From Candidatus Moraniibacteriota bacterium (GTDB lineage: Bacteria; Patescibacteriota; Minisyncoccia; Moranbacterales; GCA-2747515), in the NCBI GenBank assembly GCA_029933995.1, contig JAOZNB010000074.1:1-6315 (forward strand): a DNA stretch of 6,315 nucleotides, written 5' to 3'. A program made the position numbers and the translations under genes. Under the pieces are notes generated by a model. The model had not been told where the DNA came from. It was given only the letters and a program-made list of their open reading frames with translations, and ran no database searches. Positions 1 to 4,813 of the stretch are shown here, piece after piece (the stretch's first letter is position 1; every line of letters begins with the position of its first letter).

Positions 1-1
1 A

Positions 2-130
2 GTTTCTTTTCGTGATAAGATCACGCCTGAGGCACTTACTACAATTACGCTACTAGTAGCTGAATCAAATTCAAAAGATAAAGATAGGATTATTGGATTA
101 ATACTGCTATTGTTGCAGGGAGGTAAGTAA
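2..130 (+). CDS. 3' end of an unrecognised gene (partial)
   Basis: The second reading frame is open from the left edge to a TAA at 128-130, giving the last 42 residues of a protein that begins outside the window. The other two forward frames hit stops early (TGA at 13-15, TAG at 54-56). The fragment ends in a leucine/isoleucine-rich helix (IIGLILLLLQ) followed by a short Gly-Gly-Lys tail. I do not recognise the family and there is too little sequence to assign a function. The next gene starts 10 nt after the stop, so the two are probably co-transcribed. A GGGAGG purine run (118-123) lies inside the last codons and could help re-initiation downstream, although it sits 17 nt from the next ATG. 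Confidence 0.6.
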   Translation, partial: VSFRDKITPEALTTITLLVAESNSKDKDRIIGLILLLLQGGK

Positions 131-140
131 AGTTACGGTT

Positions 141-854
141 ATGAAAATACTTTATGACAGGCTTAAAAAATATTCTTTGGATGATGCTGTAGGTTTTGAA
201 CAATCTGATAGGCAGTTTTTGGCTTTGCGGGATTTGTATAAAAATAAATCATTTAATGATGAGGATTATTTATTTTTGACCATTGCAAATGCTTTGGTTT
301 GTTATCAATTATCGGGAAAGGGTGAAGATTATTGGGAGGAATTTAGTTTGGCACTGCAGGATAGGAAAATTAATAGTTTTTCTGATATAAAAATGTTTTT
401 TGAGGATTTTTTGCCTGTGTCAAAAAATAATAAGAGGTTTGTAAATGTAAAATTAGGGAGGGTTAAAAAGCTGAAAAAGTTTTATATGAAGTTTTTGCAA
501 AATACTGAAATTTATTATAAAGATATGGATAAGTTAGCTAATGATTTAGCTAAGGTTATGAATCAGAGAATGGATGCAAAGACTATTATTTTTGCTGTGA
601 AGATGTTTTCTTATTCTGCGAGGAATGTTTTTGGTTATTTGGAGTATTTTCCCGAGACTTTGATGATTCCAATTGATAGTAGGTTGGAGAATTTGCATAA
701 AAAATATAATGATCAGCAGAAGACTACTTCCAAAAAAGATGTTAAAGAATTTTATGTAGATTTATCTAAAAAGCTAGATATGCCACTGTTACATCTAGAT
801 GCTGTGCTGTGGGTAAATTATGATGAATTGATGGTTACACGAAGTCTTTCGTAA
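141..854 (+). CDS. Archaeal-type 8-oxoguanine DNA glycosylase/AP lyase (AGOG family)
   Basis: Predicted bifunctional base-excision repair enzyme that removes 8-oxoguanine and cleaves the abasic site, acting on DNA in the cytoplasm. The 237 residues match my memory of the AGOG family (Pfam N-glycosylase/DNA lyase, formerly DUF1886) along most of their length. The N-terminal helical region carries ANALVCYQLSGKGEDYW (residues 49-65). The helix-hairpin-helix-like segment carries AKTIIFAVKM (146-155), then IPIDSRL (176-182), then PLLHLDAVLW (215-224). The AGOG catalytic pair, recalled as Lys140 and Asp172 in the Pyrobaculum aerophilum enzyme, aligns with Lys147 and Asp179 here; the 32-residue spacing is identical. 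Length is normal for the family, so the gene looks intact. The start is the only ATG after the upstream stop; there is no well-placed Shine-Dalgarno. Seven of 10 arginines use AGG, against 2 of 22 in the gene at 2054-3724, a possible sign of transfer. OGG1-type or generic HhH-GPD enzymes fit less well. Confidence 0.85.
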   Translation: MKILYDRLKKYSLDDAVGFEQSDRQFLALRDLYKNKSFNDEDYLFLTIANALVCYQLSGKGEDYWEEFSLALQDRKINSFSDIKMFFEDFLPVSKNNKRFVNVKLGRVKKLKKFYMKFLQNTEIYYKDMDKLANDLAKVMNQRMDAKTIIFAVKMFSYSARNVFGYLEYFPETLMIPIDSRLENLHKKYNDQQKTTSKKDVKEFYVDLSKKLDMPLLHLDAVLWVNYDELMVTRSLS

Positions 855-862
855 AAATATTA

Positions 863-871
863 TGGTAATAT
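863..871 (+). promoter_or_regulatory. Extended -10 element, likely leaderless start
   Basis: TGG followed by TAATAT forms an extended -10 whose hexamer ends 6 nt before the ATG at 878. A start site about 7 nt downstream of the hexamer would fall on or next to the first base of the ATG. No convincing -35 or Shine-Dalgarno is visible. Read-through from the glycosylase gene is the alternative, since the gap is only 23 nt. Confidence 0.45.
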
Positions 872-877
872 ATAGGT

Positions 878-1681
878 ATGAAGATTAAGCTTATAAAGAA
901 AATTGTAGTTGGTATTTTAACTTTGGCATTGGTTGTATATATTGGTGGTTTTTTCTTTTCTTCTTGGGCACAAGAATTATTGGTTTACCCTAGTCCAAAT
1001 CGTACCAATGAAGAATGTGAAAGAATAATTGCAGAAAAAACAGTTATATATAATGGAACCACTTTATATCATCAGTCTGTAGAAAATTCTGATAAGGTTA
1101 TAGTTTTTTATCATGGTAATGGAAATATTGTTTGTGATATGATTTTTGTGGCAGACATTTTTAACAAAAATAATATATCATATATTTTTCCGGAGTATAC
1201 TGGATACAGTGATGATAGTAATAAATCTACACATGAAGGTGTTTTGAAAAATGTGCAAGATACCGCCCACTATATTGAACAACAAAATTACAAACATGTT
1301 TATGTGATTGGACAGAGTATCGGAACAGGTGCAGCAGTTTATCACACAACTTTACAAAAAGTAGAAAAACTTCTTCTCATTTCTCCATTCACTACGCTTA
1401 CAGATGTAATTTATGAGATGGTTCCACTATATCCACGAGTATTCATTGAAAACTTTTTTGTTGATTTATTTGATAATCAATCAAGGTTGCAAAATTATGA
1501 TGGTGATTTATTAATTATTCATGGTACAAATGATTTAGTCATAGATATTTCACAAGGATTGGCATTGTTTGAATCGACTTCAGCAAGTCAAAAGGAATTT
1601 TTATCAGCCGAAGAATTTGGACATGCAAACATTGTTGAATCAGATGAGCTGATAAAAGTCATCGATGAAATAAGTCATTGA
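878..1681 (+). CDS. Membrane-anchored alpha/beta hydrolase (BEM46/ABHD13-like)
   Basis: Predicted serine hydrolase of unknown substrate, probably an esterase, thioesterase or peptidase-like enzyme. A basic N-terminus (KIKLIKK) and one hydrophobic helix at about residues 9-28 predict a signal anchor with the catalytic domain outside the membrane. The oxyanion-region motif YHGNGN is at 78-83, the nucleophile elbow GQSIG at 145-149 (Ser147), the acid in HGTND at 215-219 (Asp219) and the histidine in FGHAN at 247-251 (His249), so the triad is complete and in the expected order. The YHGNGN start, the PEYTGYSDD segment (105-113) and the SPFTTL segment (169-174) are typical of the BEM46/ABHD13/YfhR group as I recall it. 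At 267 residues it is full length. It follows the glycosylase gene by 23 nt and ends at TGA 1679-1681. Family confidence is high; the substrate cannot be read from the sequence. Confidence 0.88.
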   Translation: MKIKLIKKIVVGILTLALVVYIGGFFFSSWAQELLVYPSPNRTNEECERIIAEKTVIYNGTTLYHQSVENSDKVIVFYHGNGNIVCDMIFVADIFNKNNISYIFPEYTGYSDDSNKSTHEGVLKNVQDTAHYIEQQNYKHVYVIGQSIGTGAAVYHTTLQKVEKLLLISPFTTLTDVIYEMVPLYPRVFIENFFVDLFDNQSRLQNYDGDLLIIHGTNDLVIDISQGLALFESTSASQKEFLSAEEFGHANIVESDELIKVIDEISH

Positions 1682-1762
1682 AGGTAATTACATTTCACAT
1701 CCAAACCTAACTACAAAAAATGATAAGTTTTGTCATTCCGTAAAATAAAGTTCTTCTAGTAG

Positions 1763-1784
1763 GGACAGTGTCATTGACCTGTCC
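1763..1784. repeat. GC-rich palindrome in element core (REP-like)
   Basis: GGACAG (1763-1768) pairs with CTGTCC (1779-1784) across a 10-nt loop that itself contains GTCA-T-TGAC. It is clearly richer in G+C than its surroundings. The GTAGGGACAG-type beginning resembles REP palindromes associated with RAYT (Y1_Tnp) transposases as I recall them, but no such transposase lies in the window. Confidence 0.45.
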
Positions 1785-1800
1785 GCAGTGTTACAGCATT

Positions 1801-1814
1801 ACAGGCGGGCCTGT
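1801..1814. repeat. Second GC-rich palindrome in element core
   Basis: ACAGGC (1801-1806) is followed by GG and GCCTGT (1809-1814), a perfect short palindrome 16 nt after the first core hairpin. The GACAG of the first palindrome can also pair with CTGTC at 1811-1815, so the two form an alternative larger hairpin, like the paired palindromes of bacterial BIME elements. Confidence 0.4.
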
Positions 1815-1842
1815 CTGTTCGATATAAGAACTTATTTGTACG

Positions 1843-1874
1843 GAATCTATACTTTAATATTATAGTATAGATTC
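1843..1874. other. Perfect 11-bp hairpin within the element
   Basis: GAATCTATACT (1843-1853) and AGTATAGATTC (1864-1874) are exact reverse complements around a 10-nt AT loop that contains TAATATTA. No T-run follows, so it is not a typical intrinsic terminator. Its first four bases are also used by the competing pairing 1735-1742 with 1839-1846. Confidence 0.6.
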
Positions 1875-1994
1875 TGGACAATGCTATTTCTAATCATTTG
1901 CTAAACGCTCATGAAGAAATAAACATTTCCGGAATGACATATTTTTGTAGTTAAATATAAATTAAAATTTGGAATAGAGTGCAATGTAATTTAG

Positions 1995-2023
1995 TTGACA
2001 ATAAGTAGTAGATAGTTGATATT
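1995..2023 (+). promoter_or_regulatory. Sigma-70-like promoter for the 2054 gene
   Basis: A perfect -35 hexamer TTGACA (1995-2000) is separated by 17 bp from GATATT (2018-2023), a 4-of-6 match to the -10 consensus. The expected start site near 2030 gives a leader of about 24 nt before the ATG at 2054. It lies just downstream of the inverted-repeat element, so the membrane hydrolase gene probably has its own transcript. Confidence 0.55.
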
Positions 2024-2053
2024 TAATATATTACTTGATTAAATAGAATAATT

Positions 2054-3724
2054 ATGAAAAAAATACTTAATAAAATTTGGAAGTGGTTCGTGTCTTATTG
2101 GTGTAATTTGACCAAGTCGGGTCTTTTTGTAGCAGTGATTTTTGTTGCTTTTTCGATGACTCCTTCGCTTTTGCCACGTAGCCCGTTGTTTCAGGGACTT
2201 CTTTCTGGAGTTGTTTTTGCCTTTGGATATGGTATTGGTTGTTTTCTTTTATTCCTTTGGCAGTATCTAGAATTACCAAAATTGAAGGGTAGGGCATTAA
2301 AAAGAACTCATATCATATTTTTTATAATTGGGATGGTTATTCTTGTTTGTGCGTTGGGTAATTGGACCGATGGACAAAATTCAATTTTGCAGGTGATGAA
2401 CCAAGAGTTAGTTGCACCACATCAGTCATTGTTTCTTGTAATTTCTCTCATATTTTCTGTTGCTGTTATTTTAATCGCTTTAGGACGGCTTATTTTGCGA
2501 TGGTTTCGTTTTGTTATCAAAAAGATGCACAAATTTGTACCACGACATGTATCAAATTTTATTGGTTTTGTACTAGCTCTCATTATTTTCATTGGCTTGG
2601 TAAATGGTGTTTTAGTTAGGTCTGCTATTGATTTATTGGATTCAGTTGCAGCAACAGCGAATAATTTAATTGAGGATGGTAAACAAATACCTACTGATCC
2701 GCTCAAAACTGGTAGTGGTGAATCACTTGTTGAGTGGAATACTCTAGGTAGAGAAGGCCGTAATTTCATTGCTGACGGACCAAGTGCACAGGAGATTAGT
2801 GATTTCAGTGGAACTACCGCACTTGAGCCACTTCGTGTATATGTCGGATTGCAGTCACGAGAAACTCTCGAGGAACGTGCAGCTCTTGCACTTGAGGAGC
2901 TTAAGCGTATAAATGCTTTTGATAGATCGACACTTATTATATCTACACCAACAGGAACTGGGTGGATGGATCCTTATGCTGTAAACACCATAGAATACAT
3001 ACTTGGGGGCGATACTGTAAATGTAACATCACAATATTCATATTTATCAAGTCAGGCAACATTAGTTTTTTATCCAAAAAAAGCAAGTATGGAGGCAGAA
3101 GCTTTATTTAGTGTTATTTATGATTACTGGAAAACACTACCGCATGATTCACGTCCCAAGGTTTATTTGTGGGGATTGAGTTTGGGTTCTTTTGGTTCAG
3201 AGCGGTCAGCTAAATTGCATGATATTATGTATGATCCTATTGATGGCGCTCTTTGGACGGGTCCTCCATTTGTGAATAAATTGCATGGAGACATAGTGGA
3301 TAATCGTAATCCTGAATCACCACAGTGGTTGCCTACATATGAAGATGGTTCATTAATACAATTTGTATCAAATAATGTAGATAAATCAGAAGATGTTGAT
3401 GCTCCTTGGGGCGACATGCGTATTTTGTATTTACAAAATGGAAGTGATCCAATGGCATTTTTTTCAGAGGACTTATTTTACAAAAATCCAGATTGGTTGA
3501 CGGGTGAGCGGGCTCCAGATGTATCACCACTTTTGGTGTGGCGTCCAATAGTAACTTTTTTTCAGGTAGCTTTTGATCTTATAGTATCGGTATCAGCAGC
3601 GCCACTGGGATACGGACATAATTATTCACCTGTTGATTATATCGATAGTTGGATAATGCTCATGGATCCAGATAATTGGACAGATGATATGACTGTACGA
3701 TTGAAGGAATTATTTTTGGAATAA
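2054..3724 (+). CDS. Polytopic membrane protein with Abhydrolase_9-type catalytic domain
   Basis: Predicted membrane-bound serine hydrolase of unknown substrate; 556 residues. The N-terminal part has about five membrane helices (roughly residues 22-40, 46-70, 86-102, 125-148, 168-188) with the MTPSLLPRSPLFQGLLSG stretch (35-52), which I recognise as the Abhydrolase_9 N-terminal domain. The catalytic part follows from about 255: VYVGLQSR (262-269), TGTGWMDP (300-307), QYSYL (327-331), LWGLSLGSFGSE (372-383) with the likely nucleophile Ser376, and WTGPP (401-405). Likely triad partners are Asp465 in NGSDP and His522 in GYGHN. The usual elbow in this family, from memory, is GESLGS, so Leu375 in place of Glu is a small deviation. 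The start ATG has the promoter at 1995-2023 and no Shine-Dalgarno. Best known in actinobacteria, the family has no settled physiological role; a lipid or envelope substrate is a guess from its location. Confidence 0.9.
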   Translation: MKKILNKIWKWFVSYWCNLTKSGLFVAVIFVAFSMTPSLLPRSPLFQGLLSGVVFAFGYGIGCFLLFLWQYLELPKLKGRALKRTHIIFFIIGMVILVCALGNWTDGQNSILQVMNQELVAPHQSLFLVISLIFSVAVILIALGRLILRWFRFVIKKMHKFVPRHVSNFIGFVLALIIFIGLVNGVLVRSAIDLLDSVAATANNLIEDGKQIPTDPLKTGSGESLVEWNTLGREGRNFIADGPSAQEISDFSGTTALEPLRVYVGLQSRETLEERAALALEELKRINAFDRSTLIISTPTGTGWMDPYAVNTIEYILGGDTVNVTSQYSYLSSQATLVFYPKKASMEAEALFSVIYDYWKTLPHDSRPKVYLWGLSLGSFGSERSAKLHDIMYDPIDGALWTGPPFVNKLHGDIVDNRNPESPQWLPTYEDGSLIQFVSNNVDKSEDVDAPWGDMRILYLQNGSDPMAFFSEDLFYKNPDWLTGERAPDVSPLLVWRPIVTFFQVAFDLIVSVSAAPLGYGHNYSPVDYIDSWIMLMDPDNWTDDMTVRLKELFLE

Positions 3725-3750
3725 AGTGTATGTTTTTTAACCCCTCCTCA

Positions 3751-3774
3751 ATCCTCCCCTTCAAAGGGGAGGAT
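3751..3774. repeat. Perfect GC-rich hairpin, REP- or terminator-like
   Basis: ATCCTCCCCT (3751-3760) and AGGGGAGGAT (3765-3774) form a perfect 10-bp stem with a TCAA loop, 27 nt after the stop of the membrane hydrolase. It is preceded by a related CCCCTCCT run (3741-3748). Neither strand has a U-run directly after the stem, so it is not a textbook intrinsic terminator. It could still insulate or stabilise the upstream transcript end. I recall very similar CCTCCCC/GGGGAGG palindromes as dispersed intergenic repeats in other bacteria. Confidence 0.6.
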
Positions 3775-3787
3775 GGTACGATATTAT
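3774..3787 (+). promoter_or_regulatory. Candidate -10 region for the GIY-YIG gene
   Basis: Two overlapping options exist: TGG plus TACGAT (3774-3782) as an extended -10, or TATTAT (3782-3787) ending 7 nt before the ATG at 3795. The second would give a leaderless mRNA. The GGAGG inside the hairpin (3768-3772) is 22 nt from the ATG, too far for a normal ribosome binding site. Confidence 0.35.
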
Positions 3788-3794
3788 TTTGTGT

Positions 3795-4043
3795 ATGAAA
3801 TATTTTGTTTATATTGTAAAGTGTTCAGATGATACTTTGTATACAGGAATTACAACTGATGTAAATAGGCGAGTCGCAGAACATAATGGATGTGATAAAG
3901 GTGCAAAATATACTAAGGCGCGACAACCTGTACAACTAGTTTATAAAGCAAAGCTTTCTGATAGATCAAGTGCTAGTAAAGAAGAATTTAGAATTAAAAA
4001 TCTTAGCAGGAAACAGAAAAAAATATTAATTGCTTGGAAATAA
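3795..4043 (+). CDS. GIY-YIG nuclease-fold protein (UPF0213/YhbQ-like)
   Basis: Small single-domain protein of 82 residues with the GIY-YIG endonuclease fold; such proteins are thought to act on nucleic acids, but the physiological role is not established. The two signature tyrosine motifs appear as VYI (residues 5-7) and YTG (16-18), followed by the conserved basic helix with RRVAEHN (25-31) and a candidate metal-binding glutamate in SKEEFRIK (61-68). Length matches the UPF0213 group, which lacks the extra domains of homing endonucleases or UvrC. A TTG at 3789 would add two residues, but the ATG at 3795 gives the usual MKYFVYIVKC beginning and fits the upstream -10. The gene is followed after 26 nt by the next one. 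Confidence 0.88.
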   Translation: MKYFVYIVKCSDDTLYTGITTDVNRRVAEHNGCDKGAKYTKARQPVQLVYKAKLSDRSSASKEEFRIKNLSRKQKKILIAWK

Positions 4044-4052
4044 GTAGTTTGG

Positions 4053-4061
4053 TGGTATAAT
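4053..4061 (+). promoter_or_regulatory. Perfect extended -10 (TGG-TATAAT) for the 4070 gene
   Basis: TGG (4053-4055) directly precedes a perfect TATAAT (4056-4061) ending 8 nt before the ATG at 4070. Transcription from here would begin at or within a base or two of the start codon, giving a leaderless mRNA. A weak TTGCTT lies at 4030-4035, but its 20-bp spacing is poor. Confidence 0.6.
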
Positions 4062-4069
4062 AATAGGAT

Positions 4070-4387
4070 ATGATTGAAATATTTAGAGCAAAAGTAATTG
4101 AAGATGAAAAGGAGCGCGAGGCTGCGATGGAGGTTGTTGCGGAGAGGGAATCTTATTATGTAGAACTTTTTGCACAGGAATCACGTCCTCCACGTATTAA
4201 AGTGACGTATGAAGGAGTTACTCCACTCACTGTGCGTATTTTGTTTTCTCCTGTGAATGGAAAAACTATTGTGGTTCAGGAGAGTGGTTATGGTACAGCT
4301 GCTGCTGTAACAAAACATGCATTCAAAAAACTTAGGCGAAGAGCGAAAAATCATTTTGTGAAAATGAAAAATCGTCATCGTAGTTAA
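4070..4387 (+). CDS. Small basic protein, possibly a divergent HPF/RaiA-like factor
   Basis: The 105 residues show an acidic N-terminal helix (about 8-35), a beta-like segment (43-71, with PLTVRILFSPVNGKTIVVQE), then a strongly basic helix (77-105, with AFKKLRRRAK). A strand, a Gly-containing turn, then an alpha helix with xAxxKLxRxxK near the C-terminus resembles the second half of ribosome hibernation promoting factor (S30EA/HPF), which binds the 30S subunit and silences ribosomes. The first half does not match well and there is no clear HPF N-terminal strand, so this is a tentative family guess. The basic tail suggests RNA or ribosome contact in any case. Start choice is supported by the perfect extended -10 immediately upstream. 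An unrelated nucleic-acid-binding protein is a real alternative. Confidence 0.75.
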   Translation: MIEIFRAKVIEDEKEREAAMEVVAERESYYVELFAQESRPPRIKVTYEGVTPLTVRILFSPVNGKTIVVQESGYGTAAAVTKHAFKKLRRRAKNHFVKMKNRHRS

Positions 4388-4392
4388 GGGTA

Positions 4393-4401
4393 TGTTATAA
4401 T
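4393..4401 (+). promoter_or_regulatory. Perfect extended -10 (TGT-TATAAT) for the 4429 gene
   Basis: TGT (4393-4395) abuts a perfect TATAAT (4396-4401), 6 nt after the stop of the previous gene. The predicted start near 4408 leaves a leader of about 20 nt before the ATG at 4429. That leader is almost pure A/T and has no Shine-Dalgarno. Confidence 0.6.
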
Positions 4402-4428
4402 AAAAATGTAATTAAATAAAAAAATAGT

Positions 4429-4686
4429 ATGGGATTTTTTAGTAAAGTTACTGATGATGTAGTTGATAAGGATGCTGCCACAGCAAAGGATGTGGCAGAA
4501 GATAAAATAGATGATGCAGTAGAAGCAACTGGAATGGAAGATAATGCAATGATAGAAGATGTTGCTGATAAGGCAACGGAAATGAGTGGTGATGGCGTGG
4601 ATGCTGTTGCTGACAAAGTAAAAGATATGACAGGTGGCGATGAGGAGGGTGCTGCATGTGGAGGTGGTACTTGCTCTGATAAATAG
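4429..4686 (+). CDS. Very acidic small protein with a Gly/Cys tail, function unknown
   Basis: I do not recognise this 85-residue protein. It has 24 Asp/Glu against 8 Lys and no Arg or His, so it is strongly acidic. After a short MGFFSKV beginning it consists of alanine- and valine-rich amphipathic helix units with a repeated V-x-D-K / V-A-D-K theme (VVDK 11-14, VADK 45-48, VADK 60-63), recalling LEA-like or other helical low-complexity proteins. The end switches to GAACGGGTCSDK (74-85), with Cys77 and Cys82 in a C-x4-C arrangement that could bind metal or form a disulfide. There is no signal peptide or membrane helix. Its own promoter upstream and strong terminator downstream (4704-4738) bracket it as a unit. 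Open frames on the opposite strand are explained by the repetitive codons and have no start signals. Confidence 0.75.
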   Translation: MGFFSKVTDDVVDKDAATAKDVAEDKIDDAVEATGMEDNAMIEDVADKATEMSGDGVDAVADKVKDMTGGDEEGAACGGGTCSDK

Positions 4687-4703
4687 GAATTGAAGCATGA
4701 ATT

Positions 4704-4738
4704 AAAAAGAATGCGAGAACCTATCTTGTATTCTTTTT
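4704..4738 (+). terminator. Strong intrinsic terminator
   Basis: The arms 4704-4718 and 4724-4738 form 15 pairs (two G-U wobbles) around an ACCTA loop, and the 3' arm ends in five T residues. It lies 17 nt after the stop of the acidic protein gene and closes that transcription unit. The A-rich 5' arm could make it work to some extent in the other direction too. Confidence 0.8.
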
Positions 4739-4797
4739 ATAGTTTGTTAAAGAATCTTAATTAAAATAATGCATGTAATGACAAAATGTTATTTTTG

Positions 4798-4806
4798 TGT
4801 TTAAAT
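4798..4806 (+). promoter_or_regulatory. Extended -10-like element for the J-protein gene
   Basis: TGT (4798-4800) precedes TTAAAT (4801-4806), which ends 7 nt before the ATG at 4814. The hexamer is weaker than those of the neighbouring genes, but the geometry is the same and there is no Shine-Dalgarno. A start at the ATG would again be leaderless. Because a terminator ends at 4738, this gene needs its own promoter. Confidence 0.4.
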
Positions 4807-4813
4807 ATATAAG

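Larger units (their letters stand above)
1708..1953. repeat. Large nested inverted-repeat element (MITE-like or structured RNA)
   Basis: This gene-free stretch between two hydrolase genes (1682-2053) is almost wholly self-complementary. Outer arms pair perfectly: 1708-1719 with 1942-1953 (12 bp) and 1731-1740 with 1930-1939 (10 bp). Inside are three arms. Arm 1 pairs 1735-1742 with 1839-1846 (8 bp) and 1748-1755 with 1826-1833 (8 bp), enclosing a GC-rich core. Arm 2 pairs 1843-1853 with 1864-1874 (11 bp, perfect). Arm 3 pairs 1876-1878, 1880-1883 and 1885-1891 with 1928-1930, 1924-1927 and 1915-1921. Some arms share bases, so not all can form together. The outer ends begin and finish with TA, which would fit a two-base TA target duplication. 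The GTCATTCC...GGAATC...GATTC...GGAATGAC layout resembles non-autonomous repeats I recall from other bacteria. It could equally be a transcribed structured RNA or long 3' end of the upstream gene. Function is unknown. Confidence 0.7.

Noticed and set aside
118..123. GGGAGG as the ribosome binding site of the glycosylase gene
   Set aside because: It ends 17 nt before the ATG at 141, beyond the usual 5-10 nt, and no closer in-frame start exists.
1679..1681. TGA read as glycine (code 25, Absconditabacteria/Gracilibacteria)
   Set aside because: No gene has an in-frame TGA that must be read through, and reading this one adds only two residues before a TAA; code 11 fits.
2067..3548. Several minus-strand and one alternative plus-strand open frame inside the membrane hydrolase gene
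   Set aside because: They overlap a strongly supported family member, have no initiation signals and encode compositionally odd sequences; they are shadows of the real frame.
3789..3794. TTG start adding two residues to the GIY-YIG protein
   Set aside because: The ATG at 3795 gives the standard MKYFVYIVKC beginning and fits the upstream -10 spacing.
4406..4411. ATG-TAA start-stop unit before the acidic protein
   Set aside because: It lies at or upstream of the predicted transcription start and is expected by chance in A/T-only sequence.
4384..4698. Three overlapping minus-strand open frames opposite the acidic protein
   Set aside because: Their Ser/Ala-, His/Leu- or Cys/Ile-rich compositions follow from the repetitive GAT/GCA/GTT codons on the plus strand. 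The plus frame has a promoter, sensible ends and a terminator.
4771..4797. Partial similarity of TAATGACA...ATTTTTGTG to the right end of the nested repeat element
   Set aside because: The match is short, gapped and lacks the paired arm; too weak to call a second copy.
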